Shown piece after piece: positions 34,026 to 43,148 of a DNA stretch of 64,000 bases; the first letter of the stretch is position 1, and each line of letters starts with the position of its first letter. The translations under genes were made by a program, and so were the position numbers. A model generated the notes under the pieces. That model made no database searches and was not told the DNA's origin. It saw only the letters and a program-made list of their open reading frames with translations. Origin of the DNA: Claveliimonas acetigenes. Lineage in GTDB: Bacteria > Bacillota > Clostridia > Lachnospirales > Lachnospiraceae. The stretch is from positions 1 through 64,000 of the forward strand of contig NZ_JAOQJU010000009.1 of assembly GCF_025567385.1 (NCBI RefSeq), in the 5' to 3' direction.

Positions 34026-35690
34026 ATGAGTGATATAGACAAGAAAACAGGAGAGACGGAAGATAACTCAGACAAAATTGTGGAAGAGACCATGCGTGAG
34101 ATTTACAGTGAAATCCATGCAATGGAAAGCAGCCCGCAGGAATCGGAAGCGGAGAACGAAGAAGCTGATGGTGATGATAGCGGGGAGAAAGAACCGGCAG
34201 AGGCAGAGACTGAGACAACTCCTGTGAAGGAAAAAAAGAAGAAAAAGAAGAAGAAAGACAAGAAGAAAAGCCCGGAGGAGACAAAAAAGAAGAAGCGCGG
34301 CTGGAAGAGAAAGCTGACAATTGTATTTGGCTCTATGCTGGGAATCCTGGTATTGGCATATCTCGGCGTGTCAGTTTTTTTTATGAACCACTTTTACATC
34401 AATACAGAGATTAATGGTACAGTTTTTTCTGCGAAGACTGCCGGACAGGTAGAAGCGTATATGGAGAAACAGGTAGATGATTATACTTTACTTTTGAAGG
34501 AATCTGACGGAAGTACCGAAGAGATTGCCGGGGAAGATATTGAGTTGGAATATTCCAGCGAAGGTACGGTGGAGAAGCTGTTAAAAGATCAGAATCCGTT
34601 TTTGTGGATTACGGCGTTGTGGGAGAAGTATGAGATTGAAGCGCCGATTGGCGTGGAATATGATGAGCAGAAACTGGAGGAGGTTATGAATAGCCTGAAT
34701 TGTATGAATACAGAATCTCAGATAGCTTCTGTTTCAGCAGTGCCGGAATTCCAGGGAAGTGCATTTGGGATAAAAGAGGAAGTGATTGGTACACAGATTG
34801 ATACCGAGAGCTTCAAAAAGGCTGTGAATACTGCGATTGCAGGCTTTCAGCCGGAATTGGATATGAAGGAAAAGGGATGCTATATTCTTCCCAAGTATAC
34901 GAAGGACTCCCAGGAAGTTATTGCAGCGAGAGATACAATGAATAGCTATCTCGGGGCGACTGTTACCTACGATCTGAATCCTTATACAGAAGTAGTGGAT
35001 GCATTTGTCATCTCACAATGGCTGACAGTCGATGAGAATATGAACGTGACTTTCAATGAAGACGGAGTACGTAATTATGTCCAGGAGCTTGCTAATAAGT
35101 ATAATACCTACGGGAAGACAAGAGTCTTTACGACTGGTTATGGCAATACGGTAGAAGTGGCCGGCGGCAATTATGGATGGATTATTGATAAGGATGCAGA
35201 ATATGAGGCGCTGCTTGCCAATATCAGGAATGTGGAGACGGTTACCCGTGAGCCGAATTACAGCAGCAGGGCAGTGTCCCATGATACCAATGATTTTGGC
35301 AATACTTACGCAGAAGTGGATCTGACGAATCAGCACATGTTCTTCTTCCAGAATGGACAGTGCGTCCTGCAGTCGGATGTCGTAACGGGTAATCCGAATA
35401 AAGGAAATGGGACGCCGCAGGGAACTTATGTTTTGGCATATAAGACGAAGGATTCTGTGCTCAGGGGACCAAAATTGCCGGATGGAACCTATGAATGGGA
35501 GTCACCTGTAGACTTTTGGATGCCGTTTAATGGTGGGATTGGATTTCATGATGCAACATGGCAGTCTGCATTCGGCGGTTCCAGATATCTGACATACGGT
35601 TCCCATGGCTGTGTCAATCTTCCATATGACGTGGCCGCACAATTGTATACTTATGTAGATGCCGGAACTCCGGTAATCTGCCATTATTAA
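34026..35690 (+). CDS. Membrane-anchored L,D-transpeptidase
   Basis: A 554-residue cell-wall enzyme. The first 100 residues are cytoplasmic and very charged (EKKKKKKKKDKKK and acidic stretches), then one membrane helix (LTIVFGSMLGILVLAYLGVSVFF, about 98-120). Two peptidoglycan-binding-type domains (PG_binding_4) follow to about residue 420. The C-terminal YkuD domain has the catalytic motif GIGFHD...YGSHGCVNLP, Cys near residue 531. It makes 3-3 crosslinks in peptidoglycan or modifies it. Start ATG 34026, 14 bases before tgt at its 3' end. Confidence 0.9.
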   Translation: MSDIDKKTGETEDNSDKIVEETMREIYSEIHAMESSPQESEAENEEADGDDSGEKEPAEAETETTPVKEKKKKKKKKDKKKSPEETKKKKRGWKRKLTIVFGSMLGILVLAYLGVSVFFMNHFYINTEINGTVFSAKTAGQVEAYMEKQVDDYTLLLKESDGSTEEIAGEDIELEYSSEGTVEKLLKDQNPFLWITALWEKYEIEAPIGVEYDEQKLEEVMNSLNCMNTESQIASVSAVPEFQGSAFGIKEEVIGTQIDTESFKKAVNTAIAGFQPELDMKEKGCYILPKYTKDSQEVIAARDTMNSYLGATVTYDLNPYTEVVDAFVISQWLTVDENMNVTFNEDGVRNYVQELANKYNTYGKTRVFTTGYGNTVEVAGGNYGWIIDKDAEYEALLANIRNVETVTREPNYSSRAVSHDTNDFGNTYAEVDLTNQHMFFFQNGQCVLQSDVVTGNPNKGNGTPQGTYVLAYKTKDSVLRGPKLPDGTYEWESPVDFWMPFNGGIGFHDATWQSAFGGSRYLTYGSHGCVNLPYDVAAQLYTYVDAGTPVICHY

Positions 35691-35704
35691 AAAGGAATTT
35701 GCTT

Positions 35705-36832
35705 ATGTATGAATTGATAAAAAGAGACGGCCTTGCCAGAAGAGGCAGGCTTCACACGGTGCATGGGACGATAGAAACGCCCGTATTTATGAATGTAGGA
35801 ACAGCGGCTGCCATTAAGGGAGCCGTTTCTACTGAGGATCTGCAGCAGATTGGCACACAGGTAGAACTTTCCAATACTTATCACCTTCATGTCAGGCCGG
35901 GTGATGAAGTGGTGAAAAAAATGGGAGGACTTCACCGATTTATGGTATGGGATAAGCCCATTCTTACAGATTCGGGCGGATTCCAGGTGTTCTCTCTTGC
36001 GGGTCTGCGCAGGATTAAAGAAGAAGGGGTTTATTTCCATTCTCATATAGATGGAAGAAAGATCTTCATGGGACCGGAAGAAAGTATGCAGATACAGTCG
36101 AACCTTGCATCCACCATAGCGATGGCTTTTGATGAATGCCCTTCCAGCGTGGCTGACAGGGATTATATTGAGCGGTCTGTAGATCGTACTACAAGGTGGC
36201 TGGCAAGATGCAAAGCTGAGATGGCAAGGCTGAATGAGCTTCCGGAAACGATTAATAAAAACCAGCTTCTCTTTGGAATTAATCAGGGCGGTGTCTATGA
36301 GGATATCCGTGTCCGTCATGCAAGAGAGATTGCTGCTATGGACTTGGATGGTTATGCCGTTGGCGGTCTGGCGGTGGGAGAATCTCATGAAGAAATGTAC
36401 CGGATTTTGGATGCGGTTGTGCCGGAACTTCCGGAGGACAAGCCTGTTTATCTGATGGGAGTAGGGACACCTGCGAATATCCTGGAAGCGGTAGACCGGG
36501 GGGTGGATTTCTTTGACTGTGTATATCCCAGCAGGAACGGACGCCATGGACATGTTTATACAAAACAGGGAAAGCTGAACTTGTTTAATGCAAAATATGA
36601 GCTGGATGGCCGCCCGATAGAAGAAGGCTGCCGATGCCCGGCGTGCAGGACCTACTCCAGGGCGTATATCAGGCATCTGCTTAAGGCAAAAGAAATGCTG
36701 GGGATGCGGCTTTGTGTCCTGCATAATCTTTATTTCTATAATCATTTGATGGAAGAGATAAGAGAAGCAATCGAGGCGGGAAATTATAAAGCATACAAAG
36801 AAAAGACATTAGAAGGTCTTCAGGGGAAATAA
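35705..36832 (+). CDS. tgt: tRNA-guanine (queuine) transglycosylase
   Basis: A 375-residue enzyme that swaps guanine 34 for preQ1 in tRNAs with GUN anticodons. The substrate pocket is DSGGFQVFSLAGLRRI; the catalytic Asp lies in DFFDCVYPSRNGRHGHVYT. The zinc site is CRCPACRTYSRAYIRHLLKAKE. ATG 35705 was chosen over a TTG six bases upstream because AAAGGAATTT fits it better. Followed by yajC, the classic tgt-yajC neighbourhood, though secDF does not follow here. Confidence 0.96.
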   Translation: MYELIKRDGLARRGRLHTVHGTIETPVFMNVGTAAAIKGAVSTEDLQQIGTQVELSNTYHLHVRPGDEVVKKMGGLHRFMVWDKPILTDSGGFQVFSLAGLRRIKEEGVYFHSHIDGRKIFMGPEESMQIQSNLASTIAMAFDECPSSVADRDYIERSVDRTTRWLARCKAEMARLNELPETINKNQLLFGINQGGVYEDIRVRHAREIAAMDLDGYAVGGLAVGESHEEMYRILDAVVPELPEDKPVYLMGVGTPANILEAVDRGVDFFDCVYPSRNGRHGHVYTKQGKLNLFNAKYELDGRPIEEGCRCPACRTYSRAYIRHLLKAKEMLGMRLCVLHNLYFYNHLMEEIREAIEAGNYKAYKEKTLEGLQGK

Positions 36833-36912
36833 AAATCCTAAAAAACACTTGCTGAAAAGATTATTATTGTGTATGATAACAATAGTGTGAAAAAAGAGTA
36901 GGAGGAAAGAAT

Positions 36913-37221
36913 ATGTTCGCATTAGCAGCAGCCAACACAACAGGCAGTTTGTTTACTATGATTCTTATATACGCGGTGATTATCGGAGGCTTCTGGTTCT
37001 TGCTTATGAGACCGCAGAAGAAAGAGCAGAAGAGAGTTGCGGCGATGATTGCCGAGATGGAAGTAGGAGATACTGTACTTACGACGAGCGGCTTTTATGG
37101 CGTGATTATTGACATTACGGAAGATGATGTGATTGTCGAATTTGGAAGCAACAAGAACTGCCGTATTCCGATGCAGAAGACGGCGATTGCGCAGGTAGAG
37201 AAGGCAGGAGCGGCTGAGTAA
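36913..37221 (+). CDS. yajC: Preprotein translocase subunit YajC
   Basis: A 102-residue protein with one membrane helix (MILIYAVIIGGFWFLLM, about 17-33), followed by RPQKKEQKRVAAMIAEMEVGDTVLTTSGFYGVI, the YajC hallmark. It binds the SecDF part of the translocon. GTAGGAGG precedes the ATG. It lies right after tgt, as in most bacteria. A terminator follows. Confidence 0.94.
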   Translation: MFALAAANTTGSLFTMILIYAVIIGGFWFLLMRPQKKEQKRVAAMIAEMEVGDTVLTTSGFYGVIIDITEDDVIVEFGSNKNCRIPMQKTAIAQVEKAGAAE

Positions 37222-37236
37222 TCCATGGAGGGTATG

Positions 37237-37281
37237 AAGCAGAGTGTTATCTGAGAAAAACAGAGAACACTCTGTTTTTTT
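37237..37281 (+). terminator. Terminator after yajC
   Basis: CAGAGTGTT pairs with AACACTCTG, followed by eight T. It separates tgt-yajC from leuB. Confidence 0.85.
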
Positions 37282-37368
37282 ACACTTTTGTTTGTTAAAG
37301 GGTTGAAACGAATCAGAAAATGCGATATTATAGGGAATAATGAAGATTTAGGAGAAAGGAAGAGAAGT

Positions 37369-38454
37369 ATGGACCTGAAGATTGGGGTTATTAAGGGTGA
37401 CGGGATCGGACCGGAGATTGTGACGGAAGCTATGAAAGTGCTGGATCGGGTAGCAGAAAAATATGGGCATATCTGTACATACGAACAATTGTTAATGGGC
37501 GGTGCGTCTATTGACGTGCATGGCATACCGCTTACGGATGAGACGATAGAGAAGGCAAAGGCATGTGAGGCTGTTTTGATGGGATCTATCGGAGGCGATG
37601 CGAAGACGTCTCCCTGGTATCAGCTTGAGCCGTCTAAACGCCCGGAGGCGGGGCTTCTGAAAATTCGCAAAGCGTTGAATCTTTTCGCAAATTTACGTCC
37701 TGCAGTGTTGTACGATGAACTAAAAGGAGCATGTCCGCTGAAGGAAGAGATTACCGAGGGCGGATTTGATATGATGATTATGAGGGAACTGACCGGCGGA
37801 TTGTATTTTGGAGAGCGAAAGACTGTAGAGGAAGATGGTGTGATGACGGCATATGATTCCCTTACATATAATGAGAACGAGATTCGCAGGATTGCGAGAC
37901 GGGGATTTGATATTGCCAGAAAGCGCAGAAAGAAAGTAACCAGTGTGGATAAAGCGAATGTGCTGGATTCCTCCAGATTATGGCGGAAGGTAGTAGAAGA
38001 GGTGGCAAAGGAGTATCCGGATGTCACTCTGGAGCATATGCTGGTAGATAACTGTGCAATGCAGTTAGTGAAGGATCCAAAGCAGTTTGACGTTATCCTG
38101 ACGGAAAATATGTTTGGAGATATTTTATCGGATGAAGCAAGTATGGTAACCGGATCTATCGGGATGCTTGCAAGTGCAAGCTTGAATGAGACGAAGTTCG
38201 GGCTTTATGAGCCAAGCGGCGGATCAGCGCCGGATATTGCAGGGAAAGGAATAGCCAATCCCATTGCAACCATTCTTTCTGCTGCAATGATGCTGCGTTT
38301 CAGCTTTGACCTTGACAAAGAAGCGGACGCTATAGAAGAAGCTGTTGCGAAGGCTCTGAAAGAAGGATACCGCACGGTTGATATCATGTCAGAAGGAAAG
38401 AAGCAGGTTGGGACATCTGAGATGGGCAGCCTGATTGCAGGTTTTATATCATAA
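37369..38454 (+). CDS. leuB: 3-isopropylmalate dehydrogenase
   Basis: A 361-residue NAD-dependent enzyme of leucine synthesis, oxidising and decarboxylating 3-isopropylmalate. Motifs are GVIKGDGIGPEIVTEAMKVL at the N-terminus, MGSIGGDAKTSPWYQLEPSKRPE, and the metal/substrate site ILTENMFGDILSDEASMVTGSIGML. ATG 37369 is supported by GGAGAAAGGAAG. leuA, leuC and leuD are not in the window. It leads a branched-chain and serine group (leuB, ilvD, ilvB, serC, serA) in the same direction. Confidence 0.95.
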   Translation: MDLKIGVIKGDGIGPEIVTEAMKVLDRVAEKYGHICTYEQLLMGGASIDVHGIPLTDETIEKAKACEAVLMGSIGGDAKTSPWYQLEPSKRPEAGLLKIRKALNLFANLRPAVLYDELKGACPLKEEITEGGFDMMIMRELTGGLYFGERKTVEEDGVMTAYDSLTYNENEIRRIARRGFDIARKRRKKVTSVDKANVLDSSRLWRKVVEEVAKEYPDVTLEHMLVDNCAMQLVKDPKQFDVILTENMFGDILSDEASMVTGSIGMLASASLNETKFGLYEPSGGSAPDIAGKGIANPIATILSAAMMLRFSFDLDKEADAIEEAVAKALKEGYRTVDIMSEGKKQVGTSEMGSLIAGFIS

Positions 38455-38463
38455 TTTACGTAT

Positions 38464-38619
38464 CAGTTCAGCCATAAGTCGGATTATGGGTGAATCGTGC
38501 TTGCATGAATGAACACATGATCCGGCTTATGAGCGGAGCGCCATTTTATGAGCAAAAATAGCTGCATAGCAGCGGAGAAGCATCGTAGATGCGTTTTGCG
38601 AATGGCGCGGGCTGAACTG
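38464..38619 (+). ncRNA. Multi-stem structured element between leuB and ilvD
   Basis: Base pairing can be read by eye. P1: CAGTTCAGCC (38464-38473) with GGCTGAACTG (38610-38619). P2: 11 bp from 38474-38484 with 38520-38530, one G-U. P3: GCGCCATT (38538-38545) with AATGGCGC (38601-38608). Inside P3 are P4 (GCTGC-ATA-GCAGC, 38561-38573) and P5 (GCATC-GTA-GATGC, 38580-38592). P1 encloses all of them. This may be a structured leader RNA for ilvD or a dispersed palindromic repeat. No known riboswitch core is recognised. Confidence 0.55.
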
Positions 38620-38648
38620 CAATTTAATTTACGGATGGAGGAAAGAAA

Positions 38649-40319
38649 ATGAGAAGTGATACAGTTACAAAAGGAATACAGCAGGCCCCGCACCGGTCGC
38701 TTTTTAATGCATTAGGTTATACGAAAGAAGAGTTGGACAGACCGTTAGTAGGAATCGTAAGTTCTTACAATGAGATTGTTCCGGGCCACATGAATTTGGA
38801 TAAAATCGTAAATGCTGTTAAGATGGGAGTTTCCATGGCAGGCGGGACTCCTATCGTATTTCCGGCGATTGCCGTCTGTGACGGAATTGCAATGGGGCAC
38901 ATCGGCATGAAGTATTCTCTGGTAACAAGAGATTTGATTGCGGATTCAACAGAAGCGATGGCGTTGGCACACCAATTTGATGCGTTGGTAATGGTTCCCA
39001 ATTGTGATAAGAATGTTCCGGGACTTTTGATGGCTGCGGCAAGAATCAATGTTCCCACGATATTTGTCAGCGGAGGACCGATGCTTGCGGGTCATGTAAA
39101 AGGGCAGAAACGAAGCCTTTCCAGTATGTTCGAGGCAGTAGGCTCTTATGCGGCAGGAACTATGACGGAGGAAGACGTATGCGAATTTGAAAATAAGGTA
39201 TGCCCAACCTGCGGTTCCTGTTCCGGTATGTACACGGCAAACAGCATGAACTGCCTGACAGAGGTCCTGGGGATGGGACTTCCGGGAAATGGCACGATTC
39301 CGGCAGTATATTCTGAGAGAATCCGTTTGGCAAAGCATGCAGGTATGCAGGTGATGGAACTGCTCAAAAAGAATATCCGTCCGAGAGATATTATGACGGA
39401 GGAGGCTGTGCTGAATGCGCTGACGGTAGATATGGCTCTGGGATGTTCTACGAACAGTATGCTCCATCTTCCGGCAATCGCGCATGAGATTGGTATGGAT
39501 TTTGAAATTGATTTTGCAAATGGAATCAGTGAGAAAACACCGAATCTTTGCCATCTGGCTCCGGCAGGACCGACTTATATGGAAGATTTGAACGAGGCAG
39601 GCGGCGTGTCTGCCGTGATGAATGAATTGAATAAAAAGAATCTGTTACATACAGAATGTATGACGGTAACAGGAAAGACGGTGGGAGAGAATATTGAAGG
39701 ATGTGTAAATAAGAATCCTGAAGTCATCCGCCCGATTGAGAACCCATACAGTGAGACGGGCGGTCTTGCCGTATTAAAAGGAAATCTGGCGCCTGACGGA
39801 AGTGTTGTGAAGCGTTCGGCAGTTGTACCGGAGATGTTGGTTCACGAAGGACCGGCAAGAGTATTTGAATGTGAAGAGGATGCTATCGCCGCGATTAAAG
39901 GTGGTAAGATTGTGGCTGGCGATGTAGTCGTTATCCGTTATGAAGGCCCAAAAGGCGGACCGGGTATGAGGGAGATGTTAAATCCCACATCTGCAATTGC
40001 GGGAATGGGACTTGGTTCCAGCGTAGCGCTGATTACGGACGGACGCTTCAGCGGAGCGTCCAGAGGGGCATCTATCGGCCATGTATCACCGGAAGCTGCT
40101 GTGGGCGGACCGATTGCCCTGGTAGAAGAAGGGGATATCATTAAGATTGATATTCCGGGACTGAAGCTTGAATTGGATGTACCGGATTCTGTATTGGAAG
40201 AAAGAAAGGCAAAATGGCAGCCGAGAGAGCCGAAGGTGACAACAGGTTATCTTGCAAGATATGCTTCTATGGTTACGTCAGGAAACCGGGGAGCCGTTCT
40301 GGAGATACCGAAGAAATAA
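38649..40319 (+). CDS. ilvD: Dihydroxy-acid dehydratase
   Basis: A 556-residue iron-sulfur dehydratase that makes the 2-keto acid precursors of valine and isoleucine. The cluster ligands are in VPNCDKNVPGLLMAA and CPTCGSCSGMYTANSMNCL. The catalytic region has GRFSGASRGASIGHVSPEAAVGG near residue 465. ATG 38649 follows ATGGAGGAAAGAAA. It is 20 bases from ilvB, so both are in one operon. Confidence 0.96.
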   Translation: MRSDTVTKGIQQAPHRSLFNALGYTKEELDRPLVGIVSSYNEIVPGHMNLDKIVNAVKMGVSMAGGTPIVFPAIAVCDGIAMGHIGMKYSLVTRDLIADSTEAMALAHQFDALVMVPNCDKNVPGLLMAAARINVPTIFVSGGPMLAGHVKGQKRSLSSMFEAVGSYAAGTMTEEDVCEFENKVCPTCGSCSGMYTANSMNCLTEVLGMGLPGNGTIPAVYSERIRLAKHAGMQVMELLKKNIRPRDIMTEEAVLNALTVDMALGCSTNSMLHLPAIAHEIGMDFEIDFANGISEKTPNLCHLAPAGPTYMEDLNEAGGVSAVMNELNKKNLLHTECMTVTGKTVGENIEGCVNKNPEVIRPIENPYSETGGLAVLKGNLAPDGSVVKRSAVVPEMLVHEGPARVFECEEDAIAAIKGGKIVAGDVVVIRYEGPKGGPGMREMLNPTSAIAGMGLGSSVALITDGRFSGASRGASIGHVSPEAAVGGPIALVEEGDIIKIDIPGLKLELDVPDSVLEERKAKWQPREPKVTTGYLARYASMVTSGNRGAVLEIPKK

Positions 40320-40339
40320 AGTAGGAGAGAGATTGAATT

Positions 40340-42016
40340 ATGCAATTGACAGGAGCAGAAATAGTAATCGAATGCCTGAAAGAGCAGGGTGTGGATACCG
40401 TGTTCGGATATCCGGGCGGAGCGATATTGAATGTATATGACGAGCTTTATAAGCATAGTGATGAAATTAAGCATATTTTAACATCCCATGAGCAGGGAGC
40501 GGCACATGCGGCGGATGGATATGCCCGTGCTACGGGTAAGGTTGGTGTGTGCTTTGCAACCAGCGGACCGGGAGCAACGAATCTGGTTACAGGAATTGCT
40601 ACCGCCTATATGGATTCCATTCCTGTAGTGGCGATTACGTGTAATGTGGGCGTATCTCTTCTTGGAAAAGACAGTTTTCAGGAGATTGATATTGCAGGTA
40701 TTACTATGCCGATTACCAAACACAACTATATTGTCAAAGATGTGGAGCAGCTGGCGGATACCATTCGAAAGGCATTTGTTATTGCCAAAAAAGGCAGGCC
40801 GGGCCCGGTGCTGATTGATATCCCGAAAGATGTAACGGCAAATAAAGCAGAGTATCAGCCCGTCAAGCCAGCGGCTGTCCTGCCGTCAGAAGATATCTGC
40901 GAGGAAGATTTAGACCATGCGGTTCAGATGATTCAGAAGGCCGAGAAACCCTATATCTTTGTTGGCGGCGGAGCGGTACTTGCCGGAGCCAGTGAAGAAT
41001 TATATGAATTTGTCAAGAAGGCAGACGCCCCGGTTACTGATTCACTGATGGGAAAAGGGGCATTTCCGGGAACAGATCCATTATATACCGGAATGCTTGG
41101 TATGCATGGGACGAAGACTTCAAATTATGGAGTCAGTGAATGCGACCTTCTGGTTGTGGCGGGAGCAAGGTTCAGTGACCGTGTTACCGGTAATGCAAAG
41201 AAATTTGCGAGCCATGCCAAAATCCTTCAGCTTGATATTGATGAAGCGGAGATGAATAAAAATGTATTGATTGACGAAGGGATTATCGGCGACCTGAAGG
41301 TGGTGCTGAAGAAGCTGAATGAGCGTCTGGAACAGCAGGATCATTCTGAGTGGATAGCAAAGATTCAGGAATATAAAAAGAAATATCCTTTAACTTATCA
41401 CACGGAGAGCCTTACCGGGCCTTATGTGGTAGAAGAAATATATCGTCAAACCAGGGGAGAGGCAATTGTTGTCACGGAAGTAGGGCAGCATCAGATGTGG
41501 GCGGCACAGTATTATAAATATACAAAGCCAAGAACGCTTCTTACTTCAGGAGGACTTGGAACCATGGGATATGGCCTGGGTGCTTCTCTGGGAGCTAAGA
41601 CAGGAATGCCGGATAAGACGGTGGTAAATATTGCAGGCGACGGATGCTTCCGCATGAATATGAATGAAATAGCAACGGCAGTAAGACACAATATTCCGGT
41701 GATACAGGTGGTAATTAATAATCATGTGCTGGGAATGGTGCGTCAATGGCAGGATTTGTTTTATGGACAGAGATATTCGGCTACCGTACTGAATGATGCA
41801 GTGGATTTTGTGAAGCTTGCCGAGGCGATGGGTGCCGAGGGAATCCGGGCTGCAACGAAAGAAGAGTTTGCAGATGCATTTGCAAGAGCGCTTACGCTTG
41901 GGAAACCGGTGGTTATTGACTGTCAGATTGATTCGGATGATAAAGTGTGGCCGATGGTTGCTCCGGGAGAGGCCATTGAGAAAGCGTTTGATGCAGAGGA
42001 TTTGGAAAAGAAATAA
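40340..42016 (+). CDS. ilvB: Acetolactate synthase, large (catalytic) subunit
   Basis: A 558-residue thiamine-diphosphate enzyme joining two pyruvates, or pyruvate and 2-ketobutyrate. Motifs: GYPGGAILNVYDEL with SHEQGAAHAADGYARATGKVGVC (residues 47-70; the catalytic Glu is in HEQG), the FAD-type middle domain, and the ThDP motif AGDGCFRMNMNEIATAVRHNIPVIQVVINN. The small regulatory subunit gene ilvN is not next to it, which is a difference from the common order; it may be elsewhere. TAGGAGAGAG precedes the ATG. Confidence 0.95.
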   Translation: MQLTGAEIVIECLKEQGVDTVFGYPGGAILNVYDELYKHSDEIKHILTSHEQGAAHAADGYARATGKVGVCFATSGPGATNLVTGIATAYMDSIPVVAITCNVGVSLLGKDSFQEIDIAGITMPITKHNYIVKDVEQLADTIRKAFVIAKKGRPGPVLIDIPKDVTANKAEYQPVKPAAVLPSEDICEEDLDHAVQMIQKAEKPYIFVGGGAVLAGASEELYEFVKKADAPVTDSLMGKGAFPGTDPLYTGMLGMHGTKTSNYGVSECDLLVVAGARFSDRVTGNAKKFASHAKILQLDIDEAEMNKNVLIDEGIIGDLKVVLKKLNERLEQQDHSEWIAKIQEYKKKYPLTYHTESLTGPYVVEEIYRQTRGEAIVVTEVGQHQMWAAQYYKYTKPRTLLTSGGLGTMGYGLGASLGAKTGMPDKTVVNIAGDGCFRMNMNEIATAVRHNIPVIQVVINNHVLGMVRQWQDLFYGQRYSATVLNDAVDFVKLAEAMGAEGIRAATKEEFADAFARALTLGKPVVIDCQIDSDDKVWPMVAPGEAIEKAFDAEDLEKK

Positions 42017-42063
42017 AAGGAATACAGTATAATAAAAAACAAATAAGACATGGAGGAATTACT

Positions 42064-43146
42064 ATGAGCAGAGTGTACAATTTTTCAGCAGGACCGGCGG
42101 TATTGCCGGAGGAAGTTCTTAAAGAGGCAGCAGCAGAGATGTTAGATTACAACGGAACCGGAATGTCCGTGATGGAAATGAGTCACCGCTCGAAAGCATT
42201 TGAGGAAATCATCCGGACGGCAGAGGCTGACATCAGAGAATTAATGAATATTCCGGATAATTATAAGGTTCTGTTCTTACAGGGAGGAGCATCGCAGCAG
42301 TTTGCAATGATTCCCATGAACCTGATGAAGAATGGCGTGGCGGACTATATCGTAACCGGGCAGTGGGCGAAGAAGGCATATCAGGAAGCTCAGAAATATG
42401 GGAAAGCTAATAAAATTGCAAGTTCCGAAGATAAGACCTTTTCTTATATCCCGGATTGTTCTGATCTTCCGATTTCTGAAGATGCAGATTATGTTTATAT
42501 TTGTGAAAATAACACCATTTATGGAACGAAGTATAAGGAACTTCCGAATACCAAAGGCAAAACGCTGGTGGCAGATGTATCCTCTTGTTTTCTGTCCGAA
42601 CCGGTAGATGTGAGCAAATATGGCGTGATTTACGGCGGTGTACAGAAGAATGTAGGACCAGCTGGCGTGGTAATTGTAATTATCCGGGAGGATCTGATTA
42701 CAGAGGATGTACTGCCGGGTACACCGACGATGCTTCAGTATAAAACCCATGCTGATGCCAATTCTCTTTACAATACGCCGCCGGCATATGGAATTTATAT
42801 CTGCGGTAAAGTGTTTAAGTGGCTGAAAAAGCAGGGAGGTCTTGCCGCAATGAAGGAGAAGAATGAAAAGAAGGCAAAGCTTCTCTATGATTTTCTCGAT
42901 CAGAGCAAATTGTTTAAGGGAACAGTAGAGCCAAAAGACCGTTCTCTCATGAATGTGCCGTTCGTAACCGGCGATAAGGAACTGGATGCCAAGTTCGTTA
43001 AAGAGGCGAAGGAGGCCGGTTTTGAGAACTTGAAAGGTCACCGTACGGTGGGCGGTATGCGCGCAAGTATTTACAATGCAATGCCATATGAAGGCGTGGA
43101 AGCTTTAGTAGAATTTATGAAGAAATTTGAAGAGGAGAATCTGTAA
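42064..43146 (+). CDS. serC: Phosphoserine aminotransferase
   Basis: A 360-residue PLP enzyme converting 3-phosphohydroxypyruvate to phosphoserine. N-terminal VYNFSAGPAVLPEEVLKEA, FLQGGASQQFAMIPMNL, and the PLP lysine in YGGVQKNVGPAGVVIVIIRE are diagnostic. It ends two bases before serA, so the two form an operon. Serine is the precursor for cysteine made by the genes downstream. TGGAGGAATTACT precedes the ATG. Confidence 0.96.
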   Translation: MSRVYNFSAGPAVLPEEVLKEAAAEMLDYNGTGMSVMEMSHRSKAFEEIIRTAEADIRELMNIPDNYKVLFLQGGASQQFAMIPMNLMKNGVADYIVTGQWAKKAYQEAQKYGKANKIASSEDKTFSYIPDCSDLPISEDADYVYICENNTIYGTKYKELPNTKGKTLVADVSSCFLSEPVDVSKYGVIYGGVQKNVGPAGVVIVIIREDLITEDVLPGTPTMLQYKTHADANSLYNTPPAYGIYICGKVFKWLKKQGGLAAMKEKNEKKAKLLYDFLDQSKLFKGTVEPKDRSLMNVPFVTGDKELDAKFVKEAKEAGFENLKGHRTVGGMRASIYNAMPYEGVEALVEFMKKFEEENL

Positions 43147-43148
43147 TC

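Noticed and set aside
38484..38693. Minus-strand small gene between leuB and ilvD
   Set aside because: It lies over the structured element, has no ribosome site and no recognisable protein.
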